A stretch of 64,000 bases of DNA from Pseudoalteromonas viridis (GCF_017742995.1 NZ_CP072425.1:3286001-3350000); one strand, 5' to 3'. Shown: positions 1-9,613, counted from the first letter of the stretch. A program made the numbers and translations. The notes: generated by a model not told the origin, from the letters alone.

Positions 1-835
1 TTTACCCGATAGCGTTGAATATATGGTGTCTGATCCCGTGGCCAGCAGCTTTATGCGCGGCGTTGCCAAAGTGCTTGAACCGCAGGGGATCAACCTGTTG
101 TTGTTTTCAGGCAATACCGACAGCGTTAACAACATAGTGGACTTTGTCGATGGCTTTATCTGTTATGGCCGTCCACGTAACCCCAAATTAATTGAACAGC
201 TGGCAACGGTAACTAAGCAGGTGGTGACCGTCGATTTCGAGCTGCAAGATCAGGCCAGTGTTAATATCGACAACCAAGGTGCAGCCCGGGAAGTGGCCAA
301 AGCGGCATTAATGCAGTTCAATGCGCCGGCTGAGCAGGCCGATGCGGCAATCCTGGGGCTGAGGCTGCTCGATACTGATCTTATCTGCCGGGTATATGAT
401 CATCACTTGCCTAAGCTTAGTACCTCTATCGCACACCAACGCCTGGCGGGTTACAGGCAGGCGCTCGAAGCATGCCAGGTAACACTTCCTGAAGACAGGA
501 TCTGGAATATTCCGGAAAGCAGCGAGCGCTTTGCGCGGATCGCCGCCAAAGAAGCGCTAGCCATTCGGCCAAGGCCTAATGTGTTGCTTTGTATGAGTGA
601 TTTAATTGCGCTGGCCGCCGCCCGTGAAGCGCTTGCTCAGGGGATCCAGATCCCACAGGAGCTCAAGATCGTGGGCTTTGATGGCATAGATGAAGCAGAG
701 CTGTTTCAACCGACTATCACTACCATACATCAAAACAGCGAAAACAAGGGCGAACAGGCGGCAAGTTTGTTTATTCGTAAAGAGAAGCGGCAAATACGCC
801 TGCCCTTTGAACTGAGAGTAGGGCAGTCAATCTGA
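1..835 (+). CDS. LacI-family transcriptional regulator, C-terminal part (5' end outside window)
   Basis: The reading frame is open from base 2, so the gene begins before the window and the N-terminal helix-turn-helix is not visible. What remains is the periplasmic-binding-protein-like effector domain of LacI/GalR repressors. It shows the stretch SDPVASSFMRGV near the start, a late LLCMSDLIALAAAREAL segment, and the typical GFDGIDEAELFQPTITTIHQ signature near the C-terminus. The next genes are a sucrose phosphorylase, a permease and a TonB receptor, so it most likely senses sucrose or a breakdown product and controls them. An identical 16-bp palindrome occurs upstream of both target units (2355-2370 and 3790-3805). 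Family assignment is firm; effector and targets are inferred from context. Confidence 0.9.
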   Translation, partial: LPDSVEYMVSDPVASSFMRGVAKVLEPQGINLLLFSGNTDSVNNIVDFVDGFICYGRPRNPKLIEQLATVTKQVVTVDFELQDQASVNIDNQGAAREVAKAALMQFNAPAEQADAAILGLRLLDTDLICRVYDHHLPKLSTSIAHQRLAGYRQALEACQVTLPEDRIWNIPESSERFARIAAKEALAIRPRPNVLLCMSDLIALAAAREALAQGIQIPQELKIVGFDGIDEAELFQPTITTIHQNSENKGEQAASLFIRKEKRQIRLPFELRVGQSI

Positions 836-846
836 CTGCCATCATC

Positions 847-2328
847 TTAGTTTTTCAGGTTGTGAAGTAAATCACTCAGGCTGAAGTATTTGATCTGCCC
901 CGGCTCTTGCAGTGTGATGTGCGCTTCGCGTGTCGTCAGATTAACTTGCAGCTGCGCACGAGCGTCCTGATTGCGCCACTGCAAAGAGAACGCCTCTTCA
1001 GACCCTGATATGACAAACTCTCCATCGAATGCACTGCTGTGATTCCTGAGCTCAATCAGTTTACACAGGCACTTTACTACGGGTTTGGATAACGCGTCTT
1101 CAACTTGTTGTTCATTGAGGTAACTGCGATTGATATCCCGGCCTACGTTGGTGTTTTCAAGCAGCGCCATATCATTGTGCAGTGCCAGCAGGCCGCCATA
1201 ATAAACTTGCGGGACGCCGGGCGAAAAGAACTGGATTGCGCGTGCTATCAGGTAATCGAGATCATTGCGACCCAGTGCATCATAGTAGGTGCAATTGACC
1301 TGGTACAAATCAACGTTACTGGCAGCGGCACCGGTCGCCTGTTTACTTTCTCCCCGACTATTGCTGTGAATGGTTTCTACCAGAGTATCGATTTGCTGTG
1401 CATTGAGCAGACCGGGCTTATCACCGTCCGGACCCGCATCGACAATGCCGATACCGTCATGGGTATCGAGTACCGTCAGACAATTACGCGGCGATTGCTG
1501 TAACCAGCAAAGCAGGGGATCGGCATTATTGCTAAACAGAGCGTGTAAGATTAACGGTGGCAAAGCAAAGTCGTATACGCGGTCTACTTTCGATGCTACG
1601 TCAATTTGAGTCTGATAATGGCTGTGGATCTCGGCAATGGTCTCCATACCGAGCGCATTGGCCTGACGCGACAACTGATTAATAAAGTCGAATGATTCAG
1701 GGGTCATAAAGCAGCTTGTTCCGGCGCGTTTTATGGCATAGCCAGCCGCATCCAGGCGAATAATCTTGACATTGTTTTTGGCAAACAAGGTGAGAATTTT
1801 GTCCAGATACGCTTTGCCCTGGGGCGTTTCAACATTGATATCAACCTGGTTATCAGTAAACGTGGTCCAGAAGTTGACCATTTCACCACTTTGCAGCTTT
1901 TTAGGCGTAAAACAGCTGGTTGGCCTGGGTCTGAATATCGCTTGTGCTTGTTCGTCATTGATCCCATCGGGAAAAATATCCTGCTCCTTTAAAAACAAAG
2001 CCCAGTAGGGCGACTGTTCGCCGTGTTTGAGCACATTCTGAAACTCTGGTGACTGAGCCGAAGCGTGATTGACGATTAAATCGGCCATCACCTCAAAGCG
2101 CTCCCCAAGTGCTTTCACACTTTCCCAGTTGCCCAGTCGTTTATCCACTTCACTGTGATCTATCGGATCGAATCCGGCATCACTACCGTCAATCGGGTAG
2201 TAAAACGGCAGAATATGGACACCGCCAAACAATCCCGCTAACGGGCCGTCCAACAGCTGAGTGAGTTCAGGCAGGCCTGCACCGCTTAAGCGATCGGCGT
2301 AGGTTATCAGTTGCACTTGGTTTTTCAT
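847..2328 (-). CDS. Sucrose phosphorylase (GH13 subfamily 18)
   Basis: A 493-residue cytoplasmic enzyme expected to convert sucrose and phosphate to glucose 1-phosphate and fructose. The family catalytic residues are visible: nucleophile Asp193 in RLDAAGY, acid/base Glu233 in IAEIHSHY, and Asp291 in LDTHDGIG. The later segment DLYQVNCTYYDALG matches the acceptor-site loop of characterised bifidobacterial sucrose phosphorylases as I remember them, and length fits (about 490-505). There is no signal peptide. It is divergent from the permease gene at 2490, with the palindromic operator candidate between them. Related GH13_18 enzymes act on sucrose 6-phosphate, glucosylglycerol or glucosylglycerate; the DLYQ loop and the TonB/MFS context favour free sucrose. 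No fructokinase is visible in the window. Confidence 0.92.
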   Translation of the reverse strand: MKNQVQLITYADRLSGAGLPELTQLLDGPLAGLFGGVHILPFYYPIDGSDAGFDPIDHSEVDKRLGNWESVKALGERFEVMADLIVNHASAQSPEFQNVLKHGEQSPYWALFLKEQDIFPDGINDEQAQAIFRPRPTSCFTPKKLQSGEMVNFWTTFTDNQVDINVETPQGKAYLDKILTLFAKNNVKIIRLDAAGYAIKRAGTSCFMTPESFDFINQLSRQANALGMETIAEIHSHYQTQIDVASKVDRVYDFALPPLILHALFSNNADPLLCWLQQSPRNCLTVLDTHDGIGIVDAGPDGDKPGLLNAQQIDTLVETIHSNSRGESKQATGAAASNVDLYQVNCTYYDALGRNDLDYLIARAIQFFSPGVPQVYYGGLLALHNDMALLENTNVGRDINRSYLNEQQVEDALSKPVVKCLCKLIELRNHSSAFDGEFVISGSEEAFSLQWRNQDARAQLQVNLTTREAHITLQEPGQIKYFSLSDLLHNLKN

Positions 2329-2353
2329 GGTTCAGTTCAATTCTCATTGTTGA

Positions 2354-2371
2354 AACTTAATCGATTAAGTT
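2354..2371. promoter_or_regulatory. Palindromic operator candidate 1 (LacI-type)
   Basis: A perfect palindrome, ACTTAATCGATTAAGT at 2355-2370 (18 bp with flanking A/T), lies in the gap between the divergent phosphorylase and permease genes. The same 16 bp recur at 3790-3805. Length, central CG and symmetry are typical of LacI-family operators. From this position one bound repressor could block both divergent promoters. The partial LacI regulator at the window start is the obvious candidate ligand. Confidence 0.8.
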
Positions 2372-2489
2372 ATATCTTTAATCAGCACGACAAGATATTC
2401 AAGTACTATTTACGTGAAAATTGGCACAAGAGTGCGATTGAGTTTTAAACTTAACCGGGCTTGGCCGCAATACCTAAGAGGTAATAACT

Positions 2490-3674
2490 ATGACAAGCAG
2501 CAACTTAGGCGCATTACGCTGGCTGACATACATGATGTTTTTTATGTTTGCCATGACATCGGACGCCGTGGGCGTGATCATTCCCGAGCTGATCCGGGAT
2601 TATCAGTTAACCATGACACAGGCGAGCGCGTTTCATTACGCGCCAATGATTTGGATTGCCGCCAGTGGTCTGTTGCTGGGCTTTTTGGCCGATAAAATAG
2701 GCCACAAGCCGACCATCATTCTTGGTTTTGTGCTCTTTGCCGGTGCCTGCTTTGGCTTTGCAATGGGTGAAACCTTTATCACCTTTGTGTGCTTACTGAG
2801 TGTGATTGGCCTGGCGATCGGCCTGTTCAAAACCGCAGCACTGGCTTTGTTAGGCGATTTGACGCCAACCAGCCAGGCGCACACCCGGACCATGAACATG
2901 GTCGAAGGCTTCTTTGCTGTTGGCGCCATCGTGGGGCCGGCCGCGGTGAGCTACATGCTGGCGTCGGGTGTCAGCTGGGTTTACCTCTATATTCTGGCAG
3001 GGAGCTTATGCAGCGTTTTGTGTTTAATCACGTTCGCTGTGAAGTTTCCTGAGCGGCCCGCTAAGCAGGTTAGCCAAGGTAGTGGATTCAGGCAGACCCT
3101 GCTGATGCTCAAGGACAAACATGCACTGGGCTTTTCGGCTGCCATTGCGCTGTATGTTGCGACGGAAGTCGCCATTTATGTCTGGATGCCGACTTTACTC
3201 AAAACCTACGAGGGGAGCTGGAGCCTGCTGGCAACCTACGCACTGACCATCTTTTTTATATTGCGGGCGGTGGGGCGCTTTATGGCTGTCTGGCTGCTTA
3301 ACCTGTTCAGTTGGCAGAGTGTGATGTTCGCGCTGAGCTCGGCCATTTTTCTTTGTTACCTGCTGACCTTTTTGTTTGGCGTGAATGCTGCCGTCATTGC
3401 GCTGCCACTCAGTGGGTTCTTTATGTCGATGATATACCCCACACTTAATTCGAAGGGGATCTCATGCTTCGATAAGCATCAGCATGGCTCGGTCGCTGGC
3501 GTGATTTTGTTCTTTACCGCGTTGTCTGCAGCCCTGGCGCCTTTGCTGATGGGGATGGTCAGTGATTATTTTGGTCATATTCGCTACGGGTTTGCACTGG
3601 CGATGGGGTTTGCGGCTTTGCTGATGCTGGCGATGGCATACAACTACTGGAAAAACCCAGCCCAGCCCAGCTGA
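2490..3674 (+). CDS. MFS transporter, probable sucrose permease
   Basis: A 394-residue major facilitator superfamily protein with about 12 hydrophobic segments. Between TM2 and TM3 is the MFS signature GFLADKIGHKPTIILG. It starts at ATG 2490 after AAGAGG. It is divergent from the sucrose phosphorylase and upstream of the TonB receptor. It probably moves sucrose from the periplasm to the cytoplasm, completing an outer-membrane receptor / inner-membrane permease / phosphorylase route. It is shorter than typical GPH-type sucrose symporters, so the substrate is inferred from neighbours and not from sequence. Confidence 0.82.
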   Translation: MTSSNLGALRWLTYMMFFMFAMTSDAVGVIIPELIRDYQLTMTQASAFHYAPMIWIAASGLLLGFLADKIGHKPTIILGFVLFAGACFGFAMGETFITFVCLLSVIGLAIGLFKTAALALLGDLTPTSQAHTRTMNMVEGFFAVGAIVGPAAVSYMLASGVSWVYLYILAGSLCSVLCLITFAVKFPERPAKQVSQGSGFRQTLLMLKDKHALGFSAAIALYVATEVAIYVWMPTLLKTYEGSWSLLATYALTIFFILRAVGRFMAVWLLNLFSWQSVMFALSSAIFLCYLLTFLFGVNAAVIALPLSGFFMSMIYPTLNSKGISCFDKHQHGSVAGVILFFTALSAALAPLLMGMVSDYFGHIRYGFALAMGFAALLMLAMAYNYWKNPAQPS

Positions 3675-3788
3675 GGCTGGCAAACGCACATTAGCTCAAA
3701 TACTTTTAAAACTAAATCATAGCGTTATCTAACTAGAAACCCGTCGTGTGTAATTTTTTGATTGCAAAGCGACAAATATTTGCTAATT

Positions 3789-3806
3789 TACTTAATCGAT
3801 TAAGTA
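3789..3806. promoter_or_regulatory. Palindromic operator candidate 2 (LacI-type)
   Basis: The second exact copy of ACTTAATCGATTAAGT (3790-3805), extended by one T/A pair to 18 bp. It lies 59 bp before the TonB-receptor start at 3864. The shared exact palindrome ties the receptor to the phosphorylase/permease unit as one regulon. Confidence 0.8.
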
Positions 3807-3863
3807 TCTAAATCCACATAGTGTGGTGCCAGCAATATATAATTGACAACAACGAGGCACATT

Positions 3864-6260
3864 ATGACAACATACACTCCCGGTTGGTTTGCACTCAGTG
3901 CACTGACTCTGGCGCTTAGCCCCACAGTGTGGGCACAACAGAGCCAGGACCAAGCAAATGCACAGGCTCAGAATGAGCTGGAAAAAATCATTGTGACAGG
4001 CGTGCCACAAAGGCGCACCGTGATGGCATCCAGCGTGTCTGTCAGTAGCATTTCTGCTCAGCAGATAAGTGTTGCAACACCCAGAACCACCGCCGAAGCA
4101 TTTCGCTTGTTACCTGGGGTGAGATCAGAGTCAACCGGGGGAGAGGGCAATGCAAACATTGCCGTACGCGGACTGCCGGTTGCGGCCGGTGGGGCCAAGT
4201 TCCTGCAATTGCAAGAAGATGGCTTGCCCGTATTACAGTTTGGCGATATTGCATTCGGTAATGCAGATATTTTTATGCGCCTGGATAACACGGTGCAATC
4301 AATTGAGTCCATCCGAGGTGGCTCGGCTTCGACTGCCGCCAGTAACGCGCCGGGTGGGATCATCAACTTTATTTCTAAGACCGGTGAAAGCGAATCGGGC
4401 AGCATTGCAACGACACTGGGTCTTGATTATGACGAATTCAGAACTGACTTTGAATTTGGCACCTATCTGTCTGACACCGTACGATTCCATATCGGCGGAT
4501 TTATGCGCCAAGGCGAAGGGCCGCGTGATACCGGTTATACCGGCAACAAGGGCGGGCAGATTAAAGCCAATCTGACCAAAGAATTTGAGTCGGGCTATGT
4601 CAGAGTCTACCTCAAGCACCTGGATGACCGCTCAACCGGCTACTTACCTATGCCCATGTATGCCAATGGCGACTCACTGCCGAGATTTGATGCATTGTCA
4701 GATACGCCGCATTCGGTTTTGTTTACCCAAACACAGGGGCTGGGCGCCAACAACGAAGTGCGCCGCGCAGATATGCGTGATGGCATGCATCCTCAGGTTG
4801 ACAGCGTTGGCGTTGAGGCCAGCTTTGAGCTGAGCAACGACTGGAAAATTGAAAACCGGTTTAGAGTAGCCAAGGTAAAAGGTACGTTTAATGCGCCTTT
4901 TCCGGCTGAAGTGGGCAGTGCCCAGTCTATCGCCGAGAGCATCGCCGGTGAGGGCGCGACATTAAAATATGCCAATGGTGCAAGCGCTGGCAGCCAATTC
5001 AGCGACGAGAATTTGATGCGGATCCATACTTTTGATGTTGAGATGCAGGACTTTGGCTCGCTGGTCAACGACATTAAGCTGACCAAACAGCTGGGCGATA
5101 CCGCTTTAACCTTTGGCTATTTTGCATCCGAGCAGGCCATTGAAATGTCCTGGTTGTGGAACTCTTACCTGCTGGAGTTAAAAGGGCAAAACGCAGCACT
5201 TTTGGATGTCTTTGCAGCCGATGGCACGGCTTTTTCGGACAATGGCTTGTACGCATACGGGACACCTGCCTGGGGCAATTGCTGTCAGCGTAATTACAAT
5301 ACGGACTATTCAACGCGTGCGCCTTATCTGGCGGTTTCCTCGCAGGTGGGCGATTTAACCCTTGATGCCAGTGTGCGTTACGACTCAGGTGAAGCCACGG
5401 GCACCTACGCGGGGGCTGTGGTATCGCAGCGTGACGTGAATGCCGATGGCGAGATTTCAAAACCTGAAGAGCAGGTTGCGGGCATAGATTTGGCTAATCC
5501 GTCACTCGTTGATTACGACTGGCATTACACCAGCTACTCCCTCGGCGCTAATTATCAGTTGAGTCCAACGCGGGCGGTGTTTGGGCGCTTCAGTGAAGGG
5601 GCCAGAGCAAATGCGGATCGTCTGTTGTTTGGCAAAGTGAATGCAGACGGCAGTGTGGCAAAGGAAGACGCCATTGACGAAGTAACTCAGCTTGAATTTG
5701 GTTTGAAGCAACGGCTTGAAAACGGCAGTGTGTTTGCCACCGCATTTTATGCACAAACCGAAGAGCAAAATTTTGAAGCCACCAGCCAGCGCTTTTTTGA
5801 CCGTGAATATGAAGCGCATGGCATTGAACTTGAAGGGGTGTACTTTGTTGGCTCTTTTGATTTCAGAGGCAGCCTGACCTGGACGGACGCCGAGATCGCC
5901 AAAGATGCTCTGTCACCTGAGGTGGTGGGCAACACGCCAAGGCGCCAGGCAGACTTTATTTACTCTTTGATGGCGCGTTACAACATGGCACACGGCGCGG
6001 TTGGTTTAAGCCTGCTTGGCTCAACCAGTGCCTACGCACAGGATAATAATGCGCTGAAATTTGATGGCTACACTCAGGTTAATGCATTTGCCAGCTATGA
6101 TATGACCGATGACTTGTCTTTATCGCTCAACGTCAACAACCTGTTCAATGCGGTAGGGATCACAGAAGCAGAAGAAGGCATTATTCCTGACTCGGGTATT
6201 ATTCGGGCGCGCACCATCAACGGTCGTACCACGTCAATTACAGTCAAATATCAATTTTAA
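3864..6260 (+). CDS. TonB-dependent outer-membrane receptor, probable sucrose receptor
   Basis: A 798-residue outer-membrane receptor. A signal peptide (TLALSPTVWA-QQ) is followed by a TonB-box-like stretch (LEKIIVTG). Next come a plug domain with IAVRGLPV and SIESIRGGSASTAASNAPGG, a beta-barrel, and a C-terminal strand ending in Phe (TSITVKYQF). An in-frame TTG lies at 3843, but ATG 3864 has the better upstream sequence (GAGGCAC) and begins directly with the signal peptide. It is co-located with the phosphorylase and permease and shares their palindromic operator. This matches the layout of sucrose TonB systems such as the Xanthomonas sux locus. Receptor family is certain; sucrose as ligand is inferred. 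Confidence 0.92.
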   Translation: MTTYTPGWFALSALTLALSPTVWAQQSQDQANAQAQNELEKIIVTGVPQRRTVMASSVSVSSISAQQISVATPRTTAEAFRLLPGVRSESTGGEGNANIAVRGLPVAAGGAKFLQLQEDGLPVLQFGDIAFGNADIFMRLDNTVQSIESIRGGSASTAASNAPGGIINFISKTGESESGSIATTLGLDYDEFRTDFEFGTYLSDTVRFHIGGFMRQGEGPRDTGYTGNKGGQIKANLTKEFESGYVRVYLKHLDDRSTGYLPMPMYANGDSLPRFDALSDTPHSVLFTQTQGLGANNEVRRADMRDGMHPQVDSVGVEASFELSNDWKIENRFRVAKVKGTFNAPFPAEVGSAQSIAESIAGEGATLKYANGASAGSQFSDENLMRIHTFDVEMQDFGSLVNDIKLTKQLGDTALTFGYFASEQAIEMSWLWNSYLLELKGQNAALLDVFAADGTAFSDNGLYAYGTPAWGNCCQRNYNTDYSTRAPYLAVSSQVGDLTLDASVRYDSGEATGTYAGAVVSQRDVNADGEISKPEEQVAGIDLANPSLVDYDWHYTSYSLGANYQLSPTRAVFGRFSEGARANADRLLFGKVNADGSVAKEDAIDEVTQLEFGLKQRLENGSVFATAFYAQTEEQNFEATSQRFFDREYEAHGIELEGVYFVGSFDFRGSLTWTDAEIAKDALSPEVVGNTPRRQADFIYSLMARYNMAHGAVGLSLLGSTSAYAQDNNALKFDGYTQVNAFASYDMTDDLSLSLNVNNLFNAVGITEAEEGIIPDSGIIRARTINGRTTSITVKYQF

Positions 6261-6310
6261 TTGTATGCTTGATTAGACGGTCAGCCCCAGGGGCTTAGCG
6301 TTTGTATTGT

Positions 6311-6337
6311 AAAAGCAGCGTCGTTATGCTGCTTTTT
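6311..6337. terminator. Intrinsic terminator, probably bidirectional
   Basis: A hairpin with arms AAAAGCAGC and GCTGCTTTT flanked by A and T runs lies between the 3' ends of the convergent TonB-receptor and solute-binding genes. It can terminate transcription in both directions. Confidence 0.8.
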
Positions 6338-6354
6338 ATATGCCCTTGGGTCTT

Positions 6355-7134
6355 TTACTTATAATGAATTTCCTGAAGCCCGTATTTGTTGGCAATTTCA
6401 GCAAGGCGACCGTCCAATTGTAGCCTGAGTACGCCTAAGTCTAATGCCAGTGTCAGCTTTTCACTGCTTTGGAGGCGAGGCGAAAAGGCAATGTAGGCAG
6501 GCTCAGGCGGACTGACAGAGCCAACCGACTTTATTTTTTCACTGATCCCAAGTTGCTTTGCCTGATACCAGACAACGGGTCCGGCATCCACGTATGCATC
6601 TATGCGTTTGCTGATTAACAAATTAAGGCTGCGAGAGACCACATTATCACCCGACAACAGCGTGATGTAGTTGTTGGGCGAGCTGCGGTGCGACTTAAGA
6701 TAGGCATTTAAAAGGTTGCCATAATCGTAGCCTTGTACCGCCCCGAGGCGAATTTTATTCAGTGAATGCTGATTCTTATAGGTCCAGGTGCTGTCCGACA
6801 GGGTAAACAAGGTATTTGGGCTCAATTTCAGTATCGGCACTTTTGGGAAATAAAAATCCGGTGCATCATCTTTAAAGGCACCCACGATGGCATGTACTAT
6901 TCCTTCGCGGGCCTGGTGTATGGCCCTGAGCCAGGGCATTTCTATGTAGCGAACCTCATAGCCAGAAATAGCCAGTGCCTCGGTGGCGACATCAATCATA
7001 AAGCCTTTGTGTTTATCTGTTTCGCCACAATTCACCGGGCACCAGTTGTCACCGGCGATCAGCACCAGTTTGTCGTCGCTTGACAGCACAGTTGTAGAAC
7101 ACAGTAACAGAATGAAAACGAAAATACGTAGCAT
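6355..7134 (-). CDS. Periplasmic solute-binding-like protein (SBP family 3)
   Basis: A 259-residue protein with an N-terminal signal peptide (MLRIFVFILLLCSTTVLSS). The rest resembles the extracellular solute-binding family 3 fold: KGFMIDVATEALAISGY, EMPWLRAIHQAREG, then AVQGYDYG. An upstream in-frame start at 7191 would put 19 hydrophilic residues before the signal peptide, so 7134 is preferred. No ABC permease or ATPase lies nearby. Such orphan proteins are common in this group and usually have no known ligand. It could be a sensory or scavenging protein. It is convergent with the TonB receptor. Confidence 0.78.
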   Translation of the reverse strand: MLRIFVFILLLCSTTVLSSDDKLVLIAGDNWCPVNCGETDKHKGFMIDVATEALAISGYEVRYIEMPWLRAIHQAREGIVHAIVGAFKDDAPDFYFPKVPILKLSPNTLFTLSDSTWTYKNQHSLNKIRLGAVQGYDYGNLLNAYLKSHRSSPNNYITLLSGDNVVSRSLNLLISKRIDAYVDAGPVVWYQAKQLGISEKIKSVGSVSPPEPAYIAFSPRLQSSEKLTLALDLGVLRLQLDGRLAEIANKYGLQEIHYK

Positions 7135-7459
7135 ATTGGGGAAAATAGATGGTGATACTGGGAGTCTAGTCAATAAACAGCCGTGCGGCAATGTATAGAA
7201 CTGTGGCCGGGTTTGAGGGCATGATTACGACCTTGCTTGAAGCGATGATGTTTTTGGTGGAGGTAAAGACGTGTATGCAAGAATATGGCTATTAGAAAAA
7301 CAGCCCGCTTATTACTTAAGGCTGAGCACGCCTTGTCTGTATGCCACCAATATTGATGCCTCTGCGAGAGGTGCTATATATTGATGTTGTCTGTTCAGGA
7401 CAGTAAAGTGCTCGCTTTGAAGGAGCCTTGTGCTCCCGGTCGTTAATAAGGTTTACACA
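7135..7459. other. Intergenic region between divergent genes, no gene seen
   Basis: About 325 bp between the divergent solute-binding-like gene and the epimerase gene. It contains short hairpins (for example GGAGC-5 nt-GCTCC at 7422-7436 and CTGT-5 nt-ACAG near 7391) and two TATTGATG repeats around 7350 and 7379. No convincing coding sequence or known RNA was seen. Confidence 0.5.
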
Positions 7460-8344
7460 ATGAAAGTGCTGGTAACGGGCTCTGCGGGCAGAGTTGGACG
7501 CGCCATCTACATCAAACTCATGCATGAGCACCAGGTGGTTGGGTTGGATAAAACACCTTGCTCAACAGCAGATTTTGTTGGTGATGTAAGAGATAGCAAG
7601 CTTTTAGGCCGCGCGCTTGACGGGGTAGAGGCGATAGTCCATACGGCAGCGTTACATGCACCGCATGTCGGACTTGTTGATGACGATGCGTTTCAAAGCA
7701 TCAATGTCGATGCAACGGAGCAACTGGCATTGGCTGGTGTAAAAGCAGGTATTAAGCACTTTGTGTTTACCAGCACGACTGCCTTGTACGGTCATGCCTC
7801 TACACCTTCAGGACGAGCTGGCTGGATCACCGAGCAATGCGTGCCACAGCCTAAATCGGTTTATCACCGCAGTAAAATATTGGCAGAACAAGTATTACAA
7901 ACTATCTCGACAGAACACAGTTTGCCGGTAACGGTATTACAGATGTCCCGATGTTTTCCTGAGCCTGCTGATCTGATGGCTGTTTACAGGCTGACACGTG
8001 GTATCGACGCCCGGGATGTTGCCAACGCACACCTGTGCGCTATCGAAAAACGCCTGCCAGGCTTTACGCGCTTTATTATTTCTGGCGCAACGCCTTTTTG
8101 TCGTGACGATCAAACGCGCCTGTTTTTGCAAGCCAGCAAGGTGATTGCTGAAAAATGTCCGCAACTTGTGTCGGCATTCGAACAACGTGGCTGGACCCTG
8201 CCTGATTCTCTGGATAGGGTCTATGACTCATCAGCTGCGCAACAACAGCTGAACTGGCAGCCAGACTATAGGTATGAGCACGTTTTGCAGATGCTCGATA
8301 CGCAAAGCGCAGAAGTATTACCCGTATTAAAACACCAGGGATAG
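7460..8344 (+). CDS. NAD(P)-dependent epimerase/dehydratase (extended SDR)
   Basis: A 294-residue short-chain dehydrogenase/reductase of the extended type. The Rossmann motif VTGSAGRVG is at the N-terminus, and the catalytic Tyr135-x3-Lys139 (YHRSK) follows a TSTTALYG strand. ATG 7460 follows TAAGG. The GTG at 7430 is too far from a ribosome binding site and adds an unrelated leader. The substrate (nucleotide sugar or other hydroxy compound) cannot be told. No other sugar-nucleotide gene is adjacent. Confidence 0.85.
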   Translation: MKVLVTGSAGRVGRAIYIKLMHEHQVVGLDKTPCSTADFVGDVRDSKLLGRALDGVEAIVHTAALHAPHVGLVDDDAFQSINVDATEQLALAGVKAGIKHFVFTSTTALYGHASTPSGRAGWITEQCVPQPKSVYHRSKILAEQVLQTISTEHSLPVTVLQMSRCFPEPADLMAVYRLTRGIDARDVANAHLCAIEKRLPGFTRFIISGATPFCRDDQTRLFLQASKVIAEKCPQLVSAFEQRGWTLPDSLDRVYDSSAAQQQLNWQPDYRYEHVLQMLDTQSAEVLPVLKHQG

Positions 8345-8438
8345 CCCTTGGTGTAGTGAGTATCTTTGTTGATAATTTTTGCTTAATCTTTGTTCAGCTC
8401 AGCCGATAACAAACCACATGGATGGGAGCGGAGGAGCT

Positions 8439-9422
8439 ATGAAAATTGAAAATGCACAAGTTAACATGAGTAATAAGCATGAGGGCCAGACCCATGTTTA
8501 TGAAAAGCGGACTGAAATTACACCGGCGTCGACGTCGCAAAGCGATAACCCGGTACTGTCTGACAATGGGGGTCAGGCGTTGCAAGGGGAAGTTGCTGAG
8601 GTAGATAGCAGCGCCAATGAGCTGGATATGCAAACCAGTGCCAGGATGTACATCCTGAAATTACTGGTAGAGAAACTCTCCGGCAGTGACGTTCAGTGGT
8701 ACGACGCTGTGGTCGGTAAAGATATTTCACAGGAAGAAATGTCAGAGATAGTGTCGGCGGCAGAAGAAACACCACCCACCGAGGTGTTGGTTGAACGCCT
8801 GATGCATGAGAGCCAGTCCAACGTATTCAAAGCAGACGGACAGATCCGTCTGGAAAACGGTCAGCAGATCAGCTTTGCCTTTAAGTCTGTTTTTGAACAG
8901 TCTCACACCAGCTATGAGCGCATCATAGAAAACGTCAATATGAAAGATCCCCTGATCATCAGCTTTACCAATCGGGCTGTTGAGCTCGACACTGAGCGTA
9001 TGGATTTTGACATTGATGCCGACGGCCAGAGCGATAATTTCGCTCAGCTCAAAAAGGGCTATGGCTATCTGGCGCTGGATCTTAATCAAAACAACCAGAT
9101 AGATGATGGCAAAGAGCTTTTTGGGGCGCTCAGTGGTAATGGTTTCGCTGACCTGGCTCAGTATGATGACGATGGTAACGGCTTTATAGATGAAAACGAT
9201 GCTATCTTTGATAGCCTTAAAGTCTGGGTTAAAAACAAAGATCAGGACGAGCTCGTGTCACTCAGTGATGCCAACATAGGTGCTATTGCTTTGCAAAATG
9301 CAGACACACCTATGAACATCAGAGCGGACGGACAGTTACAGGGCGCAATTCGAAAATCGGGATTTTATCTCGATGAAAACGGAAAACCAGGTCTTGTCCA
9401 GCAGGTTGATTATGTGGTTTAA
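8439..9422 (+). CDS. EF-hand/RTX-like calcium-binding protein of unknown function
   Basis: A 327-residue acidic protein with no signal peptide or membrane segment. The C-terminal half carries Asp-rich calcium loops: DIDADGQSDN, DLNQNNQIDDGKELFG and DDDGNGFIDENDAIF. This arrangement (with SLKVWVKNKDQDEL after it) is found in the C-terminal parts of many RTX-type secreted proteins. The N-terminal half is polar and unrecognised. ATG 8439 follows an excellent GGAGGAGCT. It may be secreted without a classical signal or act as a cytoplasmic calcium-binding protein; no type I secretion genes are adjacent. Confidence 0.7.
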   Translation: MKIENAQVNMSNKHEGQTHVYEKRTEITPASTSQSDNPVLSDNGGQALQGEVAEVDSSANELDMQTSARMYILKLLVEKLSGSDVQWYDAVVGKDISQEEMSEIVSAAEETPPTEVLVERLMHESQSNVFKADGQIRLENGQQISFAFKSVFEQSHTSYERIIENVNMKDPLIISFTNRAVELDTERMDFDIDADGQSDNFAQLKKGYGYLALDLNQNNQIDDGKELFGALSGNGFADLAQYDDDGNGFIDENDAIFDSLKVWVKNKDQDELVSLSDANIGAIALQNADTPMNIRADGQLQGAIRKSGFYLDENGKPGLVQQVDYVV

Positions 9423-9613
9423 AGAATCAACCATCTATATCCTTTAGGGACGCTTTACAAGGAGGGGGCCTGAGCTTTTTCAAATATACTCAGGGAGCGA
9501 AAATGCTCGTTTTACGATTATTATGTATGCTATTTATTTGTCTCTAAAATTGCTAGCAGGCTGCAAAAAAGAGGTATAGTGACTGTGTTTAAGCGTTCTA
9601 AAGTGAGCAAATA

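Noticed and set aside
602..793. ORF antisense to the LacI-family gene (63 codons)
   Set aside because: It lies opposite a clear conserved coding frame and has no ribosome binding site or recognisable domain.
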